The position numbers were made by a program, and so were the translations under genes. Shown piece by piece: positions 8,815 through 18,715 of a stretch of DNA of 64,000 nt (positions are counted from its first letter, which is position 1; every line of letters begins with the position of its first letter). Origin of the DNA: Chitinophagaceae bacterium (GTDB lineage: Bacteria > Bacteroidota > Bacteroidia > Chitinophagales > Chitinophagaceae); assembly GCA_019638615.1 (NCBI GenBank), contig JAHBTL010000001.1, forward strand, positions 124,001 to 188,000, written 5' to 3'. The notes below the pieces were generated by a model. That model searched no databases. It saw nothing but the letters and a program-made list of their open reading frames with translations, and was not told where the DNA came from.

Positions 8815-10008
8815 ATGGATACTGTCAGGACCAGCACGATCATGCTTACAGTTTTATTGTTATCAACGATATGCTATTCCCAAATGACCCAGGGTTTCAA
8901 AAAGCATATTATCAGCCGCGATTTTATTTCGGAAGGTGTGGCGGTGGGCGATGTAAACAACGACGGAAAAACAGATATACTGGCCGGACCCTGCTGGTTC
9001 GAAGCGCCGCTGTGGAAACGTCATGATATTGATACCTTTAAAACATATGCCGTAAAAACTGCCTACAGCCGCTCTTTCCTCAACCATGCCATGGACGTTA
9101 ACCAGGATGGCTGGATCGATCTTATCGTGATGGACTTTCCCGGACTGAGCGCGGACTGGTATGAAAATCCCGGCAAAAAAAGCGGGTACTGGAAAAAACA
9201 CAGGATATATGATTATGTTGGAAATGAGTCGCCCTTATTTGAAGATGTAGACGGAGACGGGCAGGATGATATTATTTGCGCTGACTCCAAAACCAACCAG
9301 ATGATATGGCTGCAGGCGCCCACCCGTAAAACGGATACACAATGGACCCGGTATCCTATCGGGGAGAAAGATGTATTGGGTACAGATATACAGGGGCATG
9401 GTCTCGGATACGGCGACTTGAATAAAGACGGGTACAAAGATGTATTTACAAAAGACGGCTGGTGGGCAGGAAGCGCCGATCCCCGTCGGCCCGGCTGGAA
9501 ATTCCACCCCGCCGATATTGGAGAAGACTGCTCGCAAATGCACGTGGCAGATGTAAATGCAGACGGGCTGCCCGATGTGGTAAGCGCTTCCGCGCATCGA
9601 TACGGCATATGGTGGCACCCCCAGTATAAGGATGATCAGGGTAATATCTGGTTTGATCATTATACCATCAGTTTTTCCACTTCACAAACCCATTCCACAG
9701 CTATGGCGGATTTTAACGGTGACGGATACCCTGACCTGGTAACCGGCAAACGGTATTTCGCTCACCTCGAGCGGCTGAACCCCAGCAATAAAGCGACCAT
9801 TGATCCGGGTAGCTACGAAAAACCTGCTATCTACTGGTTTGAGCTGACACCCGGGAAAAAGCCTTATTGGACAGAACACTTAATTGACGATGATTCCGGC
9901 GTGGGAATTAACCTGGTGGCAAAGGATATAAACGGAGACAACCGTCCCGATATCATTGTTGCCAATAAGCACGGAATATATTTCTTTGAAAACCTGATGG
10001 GCAAATAA
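8815..10008 (+). CDS. secreted VCBS/FG-GAP repeat protein
   Basis: These 397 residues probably form a secreted seven-bladed beta-propeller. The ATG at 8815 is chosen over one at 8764 because it opens directly into a hydrophobic export signal ending near ICYSQ. Seven Ca-binding-like loops follow at regular spacing: DVNNDGKTD, DVNQDGWID, DVDGDGQDD, DLNKDGYKD, DVNADGLPD, DFNGDGYPD and DINGDNRPD. This pattern is typical of FG-GAP/VCBS proteins found near polysaccharide utilisation genes in Bacteroidota, where they are thought to bind or sometimes cleave glycans; some relatives are fused to lyase domains, but no extra catalytic domain is visible. The gene is alone on its strand and is bracketed by two copies of an intergenic repeat. 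Function is not established. Confidence 0.85.
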   Translation: MDTVRTSTIMLTVLLLSTICYSQMTQGFKKHIISRDFISEGVAVGDVNNDGKTDILAGPCWFEAPLWKRHDIDTFKTYAVKTAYSRSFLNHAMDVNQDGWIDLIVMDFPGLSADWYENPGKKSGYWKKHRIYDYVGNESPLFEDVDGDGQDDIICADSKTNQMIWLQAPTRKTDTQWTRYPIGEKDVLGTDIQGHGLGYGDLNKDGYKDVFTKDGWWAGSADPRRPGWKFHPADIGEDCSQMHVADVNADGLPDVVSASAHRYGIWWHPQYKDDQGNIWFDHYTISFSTSQTHSTAMADFNGDGYPDLVTGKRYFAHLERLNPSNKATIDPGSYEKPAIYWFELTPGKKPYWTEHLIDDDSGVGINLVAKDINGDNRPDIIVANKHGIYFFENLMGK

Positions 10009-10227
10009 ACGGATCCACTTTGGCGCCGCAGATGTGCAGATTAAATCTGCGGCTATTTCGATATGCAGTATTTTTTGCAGTCGCGTGGCAACCTGCCTAC
10101 CGGTCAGACAGGCACACGCCTGCAGGAAAGTGGAAATGATTTTTGATTCGAGATTTCTGATTTGAGACTTGAACCCATATCAAATATCCAATCTCAAATT
10201 TCAAATCTCTTACCTTTACAAAAAAAA
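10009..10227. repeat. intergenic repeat, copy B, plus a short-word repeat island
   Basis: Bases 10022-10130 repeat the block seen upstream at 8580-8740: GGCGCCGCAGATG, CAGATTAAATC, and the hairpin section with CCTGCC, GGTCAGACAGGC and CGCCTGCAGGA. Bases 10143-10215 are a different repeat type made of CAAATTTCAAATC/TTTGAGA words that recurs elsewhere in the window. The next gene seems to start right after this island. Confidence 0.65.
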
Positions 10228-10809
10228 GTGATAGAAATAGACAATATATTAGTGAGCGACGATGTAGTGAAAGCACAATTTGTTTGCGATCTTATTAAAT
10301 GTAAAGGCGGCTGTTGCGAGGATGGCGATGCCGGCGCCCCGTTAACAAGGGAAGAAACGGATATTCTCAATGAAATATATGAAACGGTAAAACCCTATCT
10401 CACTCCCGAAGGCATTGCGGAAATAGAAAAAAAAGGACGCTACTTTTTCGATAAAGAATTTGGATGGGTTACTCCTACTATTAATGGCAAGATATGCGCC
10501 TATGGTCACTACGACAATAAAGGAATTATTAAATGCGGCATTGAGCAGGCATACCTGGATGGTAAGATACAATGGAAGAAGCCGATAAGCTGCCATTTGT
10601 ATCCTATCAAAACAAAAAAAACAAAAACCTACGAGCTGGTTAATTACGAGCCCCGTGAAACTTTGTGCAAACCGGCATGTATGCTGGGAAAAAAACTAAA
10701 GGTACCCGTGTATGTTTTTTTAAAAGAAGCCCTTACGCGCAAATACGGAGATGAATTTTATACCCTGCTGGAGCAAATAGCAGAGCAATATTACAGCGAT
10801 AAAGAATAA
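10228..10809 (+). CDS. DUF3109 family cysteine-rich protein
   Basis: This is a small cytoplasmic protein of the DUF3109 family, common in Bacteroidota and of unknown function. The N-terminal cluster CDLIKCKGGCCEDGDAG and further cysteines (ICAYG, IKCGIE, ISCHLYP, TLCKPACMLG) suggest bound metal, perhaps Zn or an Fe-S centre. I place the start at the GTG 10228 (193 residues, beginning VIEIDNILV), because the 22 extra codons from the ATG at 10162 would encode only the low-complexity repeat that precedes it. An ATG start at 10162 (215 residues) cannot be excluded. No operon partner is evident. Confidence 0.82.
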   Translation: MIEIDNILVSDDVVKAQFVCDLIKCKGGCCEDGDAGAPLTREETDILNEIYETVKPYLTPEGIAEIEKKGRYFFDKEFGWVTPTINGKICAYGHYDNKGIIKCGIEQAYLDGKIQWKKPISCHLYPIKTKKTKTYELVNYEPRETLCKPACMLGKKLKVPVYVFLKEALTRKYGDEFYTLLEQIAEQYYSDKE

Positions 10810-11113
10810 GCATCCTTACAACAACTGCTTTTACAGTGCTTCCGGCACATTTCATTATTATTTTTCCTCAACACTAAGAATACAGTTGAAAGCAGGTTAT
10901 ATGCTGCTGCCATTAACGAATATTTTAATGCAGCTATCGAACGGAGAGAATTAGCTGCGGCTTCTTGTTAATTTAATTCCCCCCTGAGCTACAGATTTTT
11001 TTTAAAATATTTTATTGGCTTTCGGTACAGGTCAGGTCAAGAAAAGAAAAAAGACCTTTTACATTTATTTCCGAATTGAAACAAACTTGGTTTCACCAAA
11101 GCTAATTTTTACA
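10810..11113. other. intergenic region before SusC operon
   Basis: No gene is seen in these 304 bases. Just ahead of the SusC ATG are a small palindrome (CTTGGTTTCACCAAAG, about 11087-11102) and TAATTTTT (11103-11110), which is only a loose match to the Bacteroidota -7 box and lies very close to the start codon. The promoter of the SusC unit therefore remains uncertain. Confidence 0.35.
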
Positions 11114-14100
11114 ATGAACAACGATTGCAAGATTTTAAATCCTCCGGTTTTTTCAGCATTGCTGCTGCTGACTTTTTTTCTTTCCGTATTGTCCCTTTCA
11201 GCGCAGGACGCACAGCGTATTACAGGGCAGGTAATTGACTCTGCAAGCCTGGCTGGCGTTAGTGGTGTAACGGTATCTGTAACCGGTACAAATACCAGCA
11301 CAGTAACAGATGCGAATGGCAAGTTTTTAATAACGGCCAGGCCGGGACAAACACTCCGGCTTTCACACATTGGTTATGAAGATAACTTTTATATTGTGGA
11401 AAGCGGATCCACCAGCATCACCGTAAGCATTGCAGCCAAATCGAAGGAACTGTCGGATGTGGTAGTGGTAGGTTATGGCAAACAGAAAAAAGTAAGTGTA
11501 GTGGCTGCCATATCCACCATGAATGCAACTGGCTTACGGCAAACGCCCGCTTCCAACATAGGAATTGCGCTGGCAGGCCGCCTGCCGGGCTTAAGTGTGC
11601 TGCAACGCTCAGGCGTGCCCGGCGGAGAACAGCTGGACTTTTACATCCGGGGGCGCAGTACCCTTAACGGACAACAGCCACTGATACTGGTGGATGGCGT
11701 GCAAAGGGACTTTAATGCACTTGACCCGCGTGAAGTAGAATCTATTTCTATCCTCAAAGATGCGTCTGCCACCGCGGTATACGGTGTGCGCGGCGCCAAC
11801 GGGGTTATTATGGTTACTACCCGCCGTGGCTTTTCAGGCAAGCCGGTTATTGATGTTACTGTAGAGCAATCCTGGCAATCGCCCACACGACTGCCGGAAA
11901 TGACAAACTCTTATGATTATGCGGTGTTGCGTAACCAGGTTGAAATTCAAAACGGCCGCCAACCCATTTACGATGATGTTGCACTGGAACACTACCGGCT
12001 GGGCGATAAGCCGGATCTATACCCCGTACGCAATTTTGTAAAAGAATTTATGAGAGACGCTTTCCCTATGCAGCGGGTAAATGTAAATGTGGCCGGCGGA
12101 TCTGAACGGATGCGATACTTTACTACAGTAGGGTACCTTCGCCAGGAAGGCATTTTTAAAACCGAAAAATTTAACGAATATAATTACGACCCCGCATCGA
12201 AAGCAAACCGCGTGAACTTCCGGTCGAACTTTGATATTGATATCAATCCTTCTTTAAGCATGTTCCTCAATATCAGCGGTTACATGCAAAAGAAAAATGA
12301 CCCCGTAGTAGTGCCGAATAACGGCGTCTATCTAAATGATGTGAACGGGTATTCAGTTGTTATCGGCTCTTTGCTTCAAACACCCAGTAACTATCACAAT
12401 GATGTAACGCCCGATGGTGAAGTACTTTCTACCCCGTTGAAGGGAGGCAATATCAACAATGTACCCTATGGCATGTTGAACCGGTCGGGTTTTCGCAACA
12501 CGCTTATCAACCAGGTAACAACCACGCTGGGAGTAGAACAAAAACTTGAATTTTTAACAAAAGGACTGTCTGCAAAAGTAATAGCCTCATATGACGCTAC
12601 AGCTATTAACCAACAGGTGCGGCAGAGGACTTTCCAATTGTATGAGGCCAAACCAGATCCGAACAACCCCGATGCTGTTATCTATGAGCCTACCGGTACA
12701 TTAACCAACAGTACTTTAGCCGATGCGCAATCCCAATCTCAATGGAATCTTATGAACATTGACGCTTCTCTCAACTATGGGAGAAAATTCGGATTGCACG
12801 ATGTTACTGCCATGGCATTGTTCAATCGTTACCAACGGGTAGTAAATATAGAGCTTCCATACAACTACATCGGTTTTGTAGGACGTGGAACTTACGGCTA
12901 CGATAATAAATATCTGGCCGAGATCAACTTCGGCTATAACGGGTCGGAACAATTCGCTCCGGGGCACAAAATGGGATTCTTTCCATCCTTCTCCGTAGGC
13001 TGGGTGGCATCGAACGAAAACTTTGTACAAAATAATATGCCCTGGCTCTCGTTCGCAAAGCTTCGTGCTTCTTACGGACAGGTAGGGAATGACAATATGA
13101 ACGGCGCCCGTTTTGCTTTTCTTACATTGTGGAACGGCAGTTATGAATCACAGATCGGCAATAGCAACCTGGTTTGGGAAAAAGCCAACAAATACAATAT
13201 CGGACTGGAAACGCGCATCTTCAACAACTTTAGCTTTGATGCAGATGTTTTTTATGAAAGAAGAAATAATATCCTTATCTCCGCTACCGGGCTTGTACCA
13301 ACAGGTGTATTTGGTACAGGCGGCGTATTCACTTCCGGTATCATACCAAGAATAAACGCCGGTGAAATAGAAAACAAAGGCTTTGAGCTGGTAGGCGGAT
13401 ACCAGAAAAGCTTTAATGCCGAAACCCGTCTCGACGTTAAGGTGAACGGAGCTTTTAACCGCAATAAAGTATTATATATCAGCGAAGTTTTACTTCCCGA
13501 AGAATATGCTTACCGCCTCCGAAGCACGGGATATCGTTTGGGGCAGCAATGGGGTTATGCAACCGATGGTTTCTTTAATACAGAAAGAGAAATCCAGGAT
13601 TGGCCTGATCAATCCGGTATAGGGGCTAATCCTAAATTAGGAGATCTTAAATACAAAGACACTAATGGCGATGGCGTAGTGACTGAACAGGACCAGGTAC
13701 CCATAGGTTTCCCCGAAGTGCCTGAATGGACATTCGGCGGGGCCGTGAGTTTTCAGTTTAAAGGTTTTGACATCAGCATGATGTGGCAGGGCGTAGCCAA
13801 CAGGAGCTACCTGATGGTTGGGCAAAGAGTGTGGGAAACCTACAACTTTAATGAATGGCATAAAGAAGCGTGGAGCCAGGAAAGATATGATGCCGGTTTG
13901 CCGATCACATATCCCCGCCTGGATCCTGGCAGCAATGCCAGCAAGCTGCCCTCCGATTTCTGGTATGTAGATGGCAGCTATATCCGGTTGAGAAATGCGG
14001 AGATCGGGTATACGCTTCCTAAAAACATTTCAGGCAAAATCGGCGCAAAGTCCGTGAGGGTTTATGCCAATGGATTAAACCTCCTTACGTTTGACAGGTA

Positions 14101-14191
14101 CCCTGTAAAATACCAGGATCCTGAGCAAAACAATGAATTGCTGTATCCTGTTTTTAAAGCCTATAACGTAGGAGTGAATGTATCATTTTAA
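11114..14191 (+). CDS. SusC/RagA family TonB-dependent outer-membrane transporter
   Basis: This 1025-residue SusC-type importer is the first gene of a plus-strand glycan unit. The ATG at 11114 is chosen because it leads directly into a signal peptide ending near SLSAQ (residue 31); the earlier ATG at 11015 adds a charged, non-signal leader. Domains in order: carboxypeptidase-regulatory-like (about 35-105), linker DVVVVGYGKQKKVSVVAAIS, plug with DFYIRGRSTLNG and LILVDGVQRD, then a barrel ending in GVNVSF. The linker variant VVVVGYGKQKK and the partner SusD type differ from the other three SusC proteins here, so this pair belongs to a different SusC subgroup. It is followed by SusD after 29 bases and then by two esterase-like hydrolases. 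Confidence 0.95.
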   Translation: MNNDCKILNPPVFSALLLLTFFLSVLSLSAQDAQRITGQVIDSASLAGVSGVTVSVTGTNTSTVTDANGKFLITARPGQTLRLSHIGYEDNFYIVESGSTSITVSIAAKSKELSDVVVVGYGKQKKVSVVAAISTMNATGLRQTPASNIGIALAGRLPGLSVLQRSGVPGGEQLDFYIRGRSTLNGQQPLILVDGVQRDFNALDPREVESISILKDASATAVYGVRGANGVIMVTTRRGFSGKPVIDVTVEQSWQSPTRLPEMTNSYDYAVLRNQVEIQNGRQPIYDDVALEHYRLGDKPDLYPVRNFVKEFMRDAFPMQRVNVNVAGGSERMRYFTTVGYLRQEGIFKTEKFNEYNYDPASKANRVNFRSNFDIDINPSLSMFLNISGYMQKKNDPVVVPNNGVYLNDVNGYSVVIGSLLQTPSNYHNDVTPDGEVLSTPLKGGNINNVPYGMLNRSGFRNTLINQVTTTLGVEQKLEFLTKGLSAKVIASYDATAINQQVRQRTFQLYEAKPDPNNPDAVIYEPTGTLTNSTLADAQSQSQWNLMNIDASLNYGRKFGLHDVTAMALFNRYQRVVNIELPYNYIGFVGRGTYGYDNKYLAEINFGYNGSEQFAPGHKMGFFPSFSVGWVASNENFVQNNMPWLSFAKLRASYGQVGNDNMNGARFAFLTLWNGSYESQIGNSNLVWEKANKYNIGLETRIFNNFSFDADVFYERRNNILISATGLVPTGVFGTGGVFTSGIIPRINAGEIENKGFELVGGYQKSFNAETRLDVKVNGAFNRNKVLYISEVLLPEEYAYRLRSTGYRLGQQWGYATDGFFNTEREIQDWPDQSGIGANPKLGDLKYKDTNGDGVVTEQDQVPIGFPEVPEWTFGGAVSFQFKGFDISMMWQGVANRSYLMVGQRVWETYNFNEWHKEAWSQERYDAGLPITYPRLDPGSNASKLPSDFWYVDGSYIRLRNAEIGYTLPKNISGKIGAKSVRVYANGLNLLTFDRYPVKYQDPEQNNELLYPVFKAYNVGVNVSF

Positions 14192-14220
14192 AATGCTTGA
14201 TCATTAAAATATTTGACAAC

Positions 14221-16002
14221 ATGAAGAGGATCGTCTTATCTTTCACCATTACTTTAATGCTTCTGGCCCAGTTTGCCTGCGAAAAGGCACTTGAAAAAAC
14301 GCCCGACGGCCAGATCACGATAGACAAAGTATTAACCAACTATGACCGAAGTAAAGGATTACTGGATGCAGCCTACGGCGAGATATACCAGGCCCGCGAC
14401 CAGATTTCATTCGTAATGAGCCCGATCGAATGCCTTACCGACAATGCGTTTTGGGCTGCTACTTACAATGCATACGAATGGCACAACGGATCATTGTCTT
14501 TATCTAATCCTGTTGTCAACTGGCCATGGTCTTCTCCCAGCGAACAGTTGTGGCCCGATTTCTGGCGCGGCATCCGGCTTGCCAATAACGCTATCAAGTA
14601 CCTGCCGCAATCTACCGCCATTAGCGAGCAGGAACGTAAAACATGGATAGCAGAAGCCCGTGTTTTACGGTGCTGGTATTACATGAGCCTGTTAGAATTT
14701 TATGGCCCGGTGCCCTGGATAGAAGAGCCATTTGAACCCACCTATACAGGCTGGAACGACCTTGTACGGCCTTCCTATAACGATATTGCATCGAAAATAG
14801 AGCAGGAACTGCTGGATGTAATTAATGCGGGGATCTTGCCCAACCGTCAACCCTCTCAGGATGCCCGTCGCGTTGATAAAGGAATAGCGTATTCTATTCG
14901 TGCACGGGTATTGCTTTACAATGCAAGCCTGCTCAACAATCCCGAAAATGACCAGGGTAAATGGCAGCGCGCCGCCGATGCCGCACAGGATGTGATTAAT
15001 ATGGCGGAGTACAGCCTGGTGAGCATGCAGGACTACAAAAGATTGTTTATTGGCGCCGTTGCTACTCCTGTAACAGAAATCATCTGGCGCGCGTGGAGCG
15101 ATAACTCTCATATCAACAATACAAACGGAGTAGATGTAGGCAATTATCCTTATGCTGCTATCAACCACATGTGGAATTGCGGCGAGTCGCCCAGCCAGGA
15201 ACTGGTAGATTGCTTTGAAATGAGCAACGGAGCACTACCGGTAACTTACAACGATGCCGGTCATACCAGCATTAGTGTTACGCCCGGTGCTGCCGCGCTT
15301 GGATACAGTGAGGCAACCGGCGGCGATCCGTACGCTAACAGGGATGCACGCTTTTATGTGAACATTCTTTACAACATGGCAAACTATGGTGTACCGTATA
15401 ACTGCACCGAGCCATTCATAATCGAAACATTTGTGGGTGGACGCAGCGGGTTCAATGACGTGATCTCGCAGGAAACACAACGTTCATGCACTGGGTACTA
15501 CAGTCGTAAAGACAAGCAAATTAAATTCTGGGGACCAGGCGGCAGCTCAGGACATGAGCCTACACACTGGGTATTCTTCAGGTTAGCTGAGTTTTACCTG
15601 CAAAAAGCCGAAGCATTGTGTGAGCTGGGTGATCTTGAAGGCGCTAAAACCGCGTTGAATGTAATCAGGGAGCGGGCTTTGCAACCCAGGATACAGGATG
15701 TACCGGGCTTTACAGATTCCAAAGAATTTCTCAGGGAACGTATCCGGAACGAACGCAGGGTAGAATTTTGCCTGGAAGGACAATACCGTTTCCACGATCA
15801 GCGTCGCTGGAAAATCCTCAGCGAAACCAACAAATTTATTACCGGCATGAGAATCACAAAAGAAGCTGATGGGAAATTCAGTTATGAGCGCAGGAAGATC
15901 CGTGATTACCAGTCTTACACAGACAAATACCTGGTAATGCCCATTCCGCTGGAAGATGCAAAAAAAATGACAGGTATGTTGCAACCCGCTGCATGGCAAT
16001 AA
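14221..16002 (+). CDS. SusD/RagB family outer-membrane lipoprotein (classic type)
   Basis: These 593 residues form the glycan-binding partner of the preceding SusC. The ATG at 14221 gives a clean lipoprotein signal with Cys20 (AQFAC); the ORF could be extended to an ATG at 14197 but that would spoil the signal. The N-terminal region TIDKVLTNYDRSKGLLDAAY is of the classic RagB/SusD (PF14322/PF07980) kind, unlike the SusD-like_2 type of the other loci in this window. The C-terminal RNERRVEFCLEGQYRFHDQRRW is the conserved signature of this family. The two hydrolases that follow point to an acetylated or esterified glycan as ligand. Confidence 0.95.
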   Translation: MKRIVLSFTITLMLLAQFACEKALEKTPDGQITIDKVLTNYDRSKGLLDAAYGEIYQARDQISFVMSPIECLTDNAFWAATYNAYEWHNGSLSLSNPVVNWPWSSPSEQLWPDFWRGIRLANNAIKYLPQSTAISEQERKTWIAEARVLRCWYYMSLLEFYGPVPWIEEPFEPTYTGWNDLVRPSYNDIASKIEQELLDVINAGILPNRQPSQDARRVDKGIAYSIRARVLLYNASLLNNPENDQGKWQRAADAAQDVINMAEYSLVSMQDYKRLFIGAVATPVTEIIWRAWSDNSHINNTNGVDVGNYPYAAINHMWNCGESPSQELVDCFEMSNGALPVTYNDAGHTSISVTPGAAALGYSEATGGDPYANRDARFYVNILYNMANYGVPYNCTEPFIIETFVGGRSGFNDVISQETQRSCTGYYSRKDKQIKFWGPGGSSGHEPTHWVFFRLAEFYLQKAEALCELGDLEGAKTALNVIRERALQPRIQDVPGFTDSKEFLRERIRNERRVEFCLEGQYRFHDQRRWKILSETNKFITGMRITKEADGKFSYERRKIRDYQSYTDKYLVMPIPLEDAKKMTGMLQPAAWQ

Positions 16003-16057
16003 AAAAGAATGACATTATCTTACACCGGTATAACTTTATTCAAATTTTATACCCATT

Positions 16058-17257
16058 ATGAAGAGAATAATTTTATTACTTGGATTTAACTTGTTATTGG
16101 CAACGCTTTATGCTCAAAAATCGCAACCCATATCCCAGCACGCGACTACTGTTTTATATCGCAAAAGTTTGAATGATAAGGATAAGTACCCGGAGCTGTT
16201 ACTGAACGGTGTTGCCTGTAATTTTACAGCGCAGGGATTGGTGGTCACCGGGAACCAAAACATCATCCGTTTGAATAAATATTATTCGCTGGGTGAAAGA
16301 CTGGTACGTTACCATGTTCGCTTTTCCGGCGACACAAAAGCCGTTTTTCAAAGTAATACCGGCGATTTCAAAGTAATAATCGATGTTCCCAAACAAACAG
16401 CCTCTGTTGAAACGAAGCCCGCTGTGTGGAAGCGTGTGAAGATAAACGCCGCCAATGAGTACCTGGTAGAGATACAGCGTATCTATCAGCAATCTAAAGT
16501 TATCATCACCGATCTTTCTACAGGTGAAGAGCAGGAGCTGGAAATAAACGGGGATGGAATGGGAGGAGTTGGTGAAGGTGCAACAGGAAGCGAAAGCGGC
16601 ATTGTGCATCAGTGGGATTATTACTGTTTCGGTTTGCTTGAAGGAGGTGCTTTAACAGTAAAGCAGATATGTGTTCAGTCAATGGAGCAGGATCTTACTT
16701 TATTAATATACGGCGACTCAATCACACAGCCGGAAGGATATTTTCCGGCAAAAGATTTTCCATTATCCTGGACCCAGTTAATAATGCAGCATGTAAAGGG
16801 AAGGTCGATGTCAAGTGGTCGCGGGGGATGCACAATTAAAGAAGTGCTTGAACGCATTAAAAACGAGTTACCCTATATAAAAGCAAAATATGTAATGGTT
16901 ACAATCGGCACCAACGGAGGCAACACGGAGCAGAATTTAAGTGAGCTCGTAGAATATATCAAGGCCAATGGTGCGATACCCATTCTCAACAATATTCCTT
17001 CCAATGAGCATGGAACCCAGGTTGAAGTGAACCGGCTGATAGAAAAAGTGCGCACGAAATACGGGATCAATGGCTGCTTGTTCGATATTGCCACCTCTCT
17101 TAACCGTAACGGAAAAGAGGTAGACAAAGCTACCATGTGGTTTGAAGATTATACGGCTATTAATAATTGGGGGCATTATTATCATCACCCTAATGTGAAA
17201 GGTTCACGCCTCATGTACATCCAAACATTGATTGATATACCGGAGATATATGAATAG
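16058..17257 (+). CDS. secreted SGNH/GDSL-family esterase
   Basis: This exported hydrolase of 399 residues probably removes acetyl or similar ester groups from polysaccharide. An N-terminal signal peptide ends near LLATLYAQ. Residues 20-200 form a beta-rich domain of unknown type. The SGNH fold follows: block I YGDSITQ with nucleophile S221, block II SSGRGG (oxyanion Gly), block III GTNGGN with N286, and block V HHPN with H377. The Asp normally three residues before the catalytic His is absent, since Y374 stands there. The gene sits between SusD and an alpha/beta hydrolase and overlaps the latter by 8 bases, so the two are likely translated together. A rhamnogalacturonan acetylesterase-like role fits the context but is inferred. 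Confidence 0.82.
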   Translation: MKRIILLLGFNLLLATLYAQKSQPISQHATTVLYRKSLNDKDKYPELLLNGVACNFTAQGLVVTGNQNIIRLNKYYSLGERLVRYHVRFSGDTKAVFQSNTGDFKVIIDVPKQTASVETKPAVWKRVKINAANEYLVEIQRIYQQSKVIITDLSTGEEQELEINGDGMGGVGEGATGSESGIVHQWDYYCFGLLEGGALTVKQICVQSMEQDLTLLIYGDSITQPEGYFPAKDFPLSWTQLIMQHVKGRSMSSGRGGCTIKEVLERIKNELPYIKAKYVMVTIGTNGGNTEQNLSELVEYIKANGAIPILNNIPSNEHGTQVEVNRLIEKVRTKYGINGCLFDIATSLNRNGKEVDKATMWFEDYTAINNWGHYYHHPNVKGSRLMYIQTLIDIPEIYE

Positions 17258-18551
17258 AATAAAAAAGAAGCTGTTGCTCTGGGGAATTTTAATATTTCCT
17301 TTTCGTGCTGCTTTTGCCGGTACCATTTCCGCACCGGAATACAATCAAGAAAAAGTTACCAACGGTACCATTTACACCATCACTCAAAAAAGCAGCAGCT
17401 ACACTTTTGATTCAGCACGGTATACTATTTTCATTCCGGATGATATTGCCGACCTCCGGGCAGTATACGTTCACCAGCATGGTTGTACCATGGAGGGCCG
17501 GGGAGCATCTACAGCATACGATCTGCAGTACCAGGCGTTTTCAAAAAAATGGAAACTTGCCGTAGTGGGCACTGACCTGTATTCAGCCAAAGGCAATTGT
17601 CACGACTGGAGAAACGCTGAATCCGGCTCAGCCGAAACGCTGATAAAAAGCCTGAAAGCAATTGGTAAAATAGCTGGTCATCCTGAGCTGGCAGACGCCC
17701 CCTGGCTGCTATGGGGTCACTCAGGTGGGGGATATTGGGCTTTGTCGATGCTTAGAAATTATCCGGAACGCATAGTAGGCGTATTTGGTTATTCACCAGC
17801 GTTCGAACCAGGAGCATATCCAAAAACCGCACTGAAAGTACCCGTAATGATGCGGCATGCCGGGGCAGTTGGCGATGCGTGCTGCTGGCAAACTTCCATA
17901 AGAGAATTTAACAAGTTGCGTTCTGCCGGCGGATACGCCAGCATCGCCTATACTCCGTACCAGCATCATAATTACAGTTATGTAAGATATATGGCTATTC
18001 CTTTTTTTGAAGCCGTGATGAAACAGCGGCTTCCCGATGGAACAAAGGCAGGGTACTCCGCCATGCGCGATATGGATCCATCCCAGGCATGGCTGGGTGA
18101 TACTGCAAGCTATAATATTTATAAAGCCGCCGCCTATCCCGGAAAAAAGCTGGCTGCTTCCTGGTTCCCGGATTCTTTAACTGCGGCTAAATGGCGTGAA
18201 TATGTTATTACAGGAACAGTTATTGACAGAACGCCTCCTCCTGCTCCGCATGATCTGCAAATGAAACGACGCCATAATGTAACGGTGGAAATTACCTGGA
18301 AAGCAGATGCTGATATTGAATCAGGGGTCAGCCACTTTAATATTTACAAGGGCAACCAGCTCGTTGGACGATTTCCCAGTTCAGGTACTTATCAGCAATT
18401 TGATACCAATGGCGATGATACTTATCCCCTGCTGCCGCCGGAGATGCGGACAGATGTAACATTGCCCTGGAATGATCCCGATAAAATATCCATCACTGCA
18501 GTGAATCAATTTGAACTGGAGTCAGAAAAAGCAATAGTACCCTCAATGTAA
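17250..18551 (+). CDS. secreted alpha/beta-hydrolase (esterase-like) with C-terminal Ig-like domain
   Basis: This is a 433-residue exported serine hydrolase. The ATG at 17250 overlaps the end of the SGNH gene by eight bases (ATGAATAG) and opens into a signal peptide; an ATG at 17232 is less likely. The nucleophile elbow is GHSGGG with S158, and the later HHNY (about 230) may hold the catalytic His. Similar folds occur in feruloyl and acetyl esterases. Residues from about 325 (TPPPAPHDLQ, EITWKAD) resemble a fibronectin-III or Ig-like module. Together with the SGNH enzyme it may strip esters from the glycan imported by the adjacent SusCD. The exact substrate is unknown. Confidence 0.8.
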   Translation: MNRIKKKLLLWGILIFPFRAAFAGTISAPEYNQEKVTNGTIYTITQKSSSYTFDSARYTIFIPDDIADLRAVYVHQHGCTMEGRGASTAYDLQYQAFSKKWKLAVVGTDLYSAKGNCHDWRNAESGSAETLIKSLKAIGKIAGHPELADAPWLLWGHSGGGYWALSMLRNYPERIVGVFGYSPAFEPGAYPKTALKVPVMMRHAGAVGDACCWQTSIREFNKLRSAGGYASIAYTPYQHHNYSYVRYMAIPFFEAVMKQRLPDGTKAGYSAMRDMDPSQAWLGDTASYNIYKAAAYPGKKLAASWFPDSLTAAKWREYVITGTVIDRTPPPAPHDLQMKRRHNVTVEITWKADADIESGVSHFNIYKGNQLVGRFPSSGTYQQFDTNGDDTYPLLPPEMRTDVTLPWNDPDKISITAVNQFELESEKAIVPSM

Positions 18552-18556
18552 TTCCT

Positions 18557-18715
18557 ATGGCCAGGATCAACACGCGTTTGCTTCTCATTGCTTTGGTAAT
18601 CGCTGCTGCACAGTTTGCCTTTGCACAAAACCACAGCAATATCATGGATCACTATATTACCGGCGACGGCGCGCCAATAGGCCGGTTAAGTTTTAGTTAC
18701 AGGTTTAGCCGCTGA
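18557..18715 (+). pseudogene. 52-residue 5' gene stump with signal peptide
   Basis: Six bases after the hydrolase stop an ATG opens a frame of 52 codons. Its start MARINTRLLL...QFAFAQ is a convincing signal peptide, followed by only about 28 residues (including DHYITGDGAPIG) before TGA. The last bases (about 18705-18722, TTTAGCCGCTGATGCGCAGA) resemble the GCCGCAGAT/GCAGATTA repeat words seen around 8580 and 10025. I read it as the 5' end of a once longer secreted protein whose remainder was lost or replaced by repeat DNA. A genuine small secreted protein is the alternative. Confidence 0.5.

Noticed and set aside
8757-9026. 89-codon frame at the start of the VCBS gene
   Set aside because: It is a different frame over the signal peptide and first repeat of a well-supported gene.
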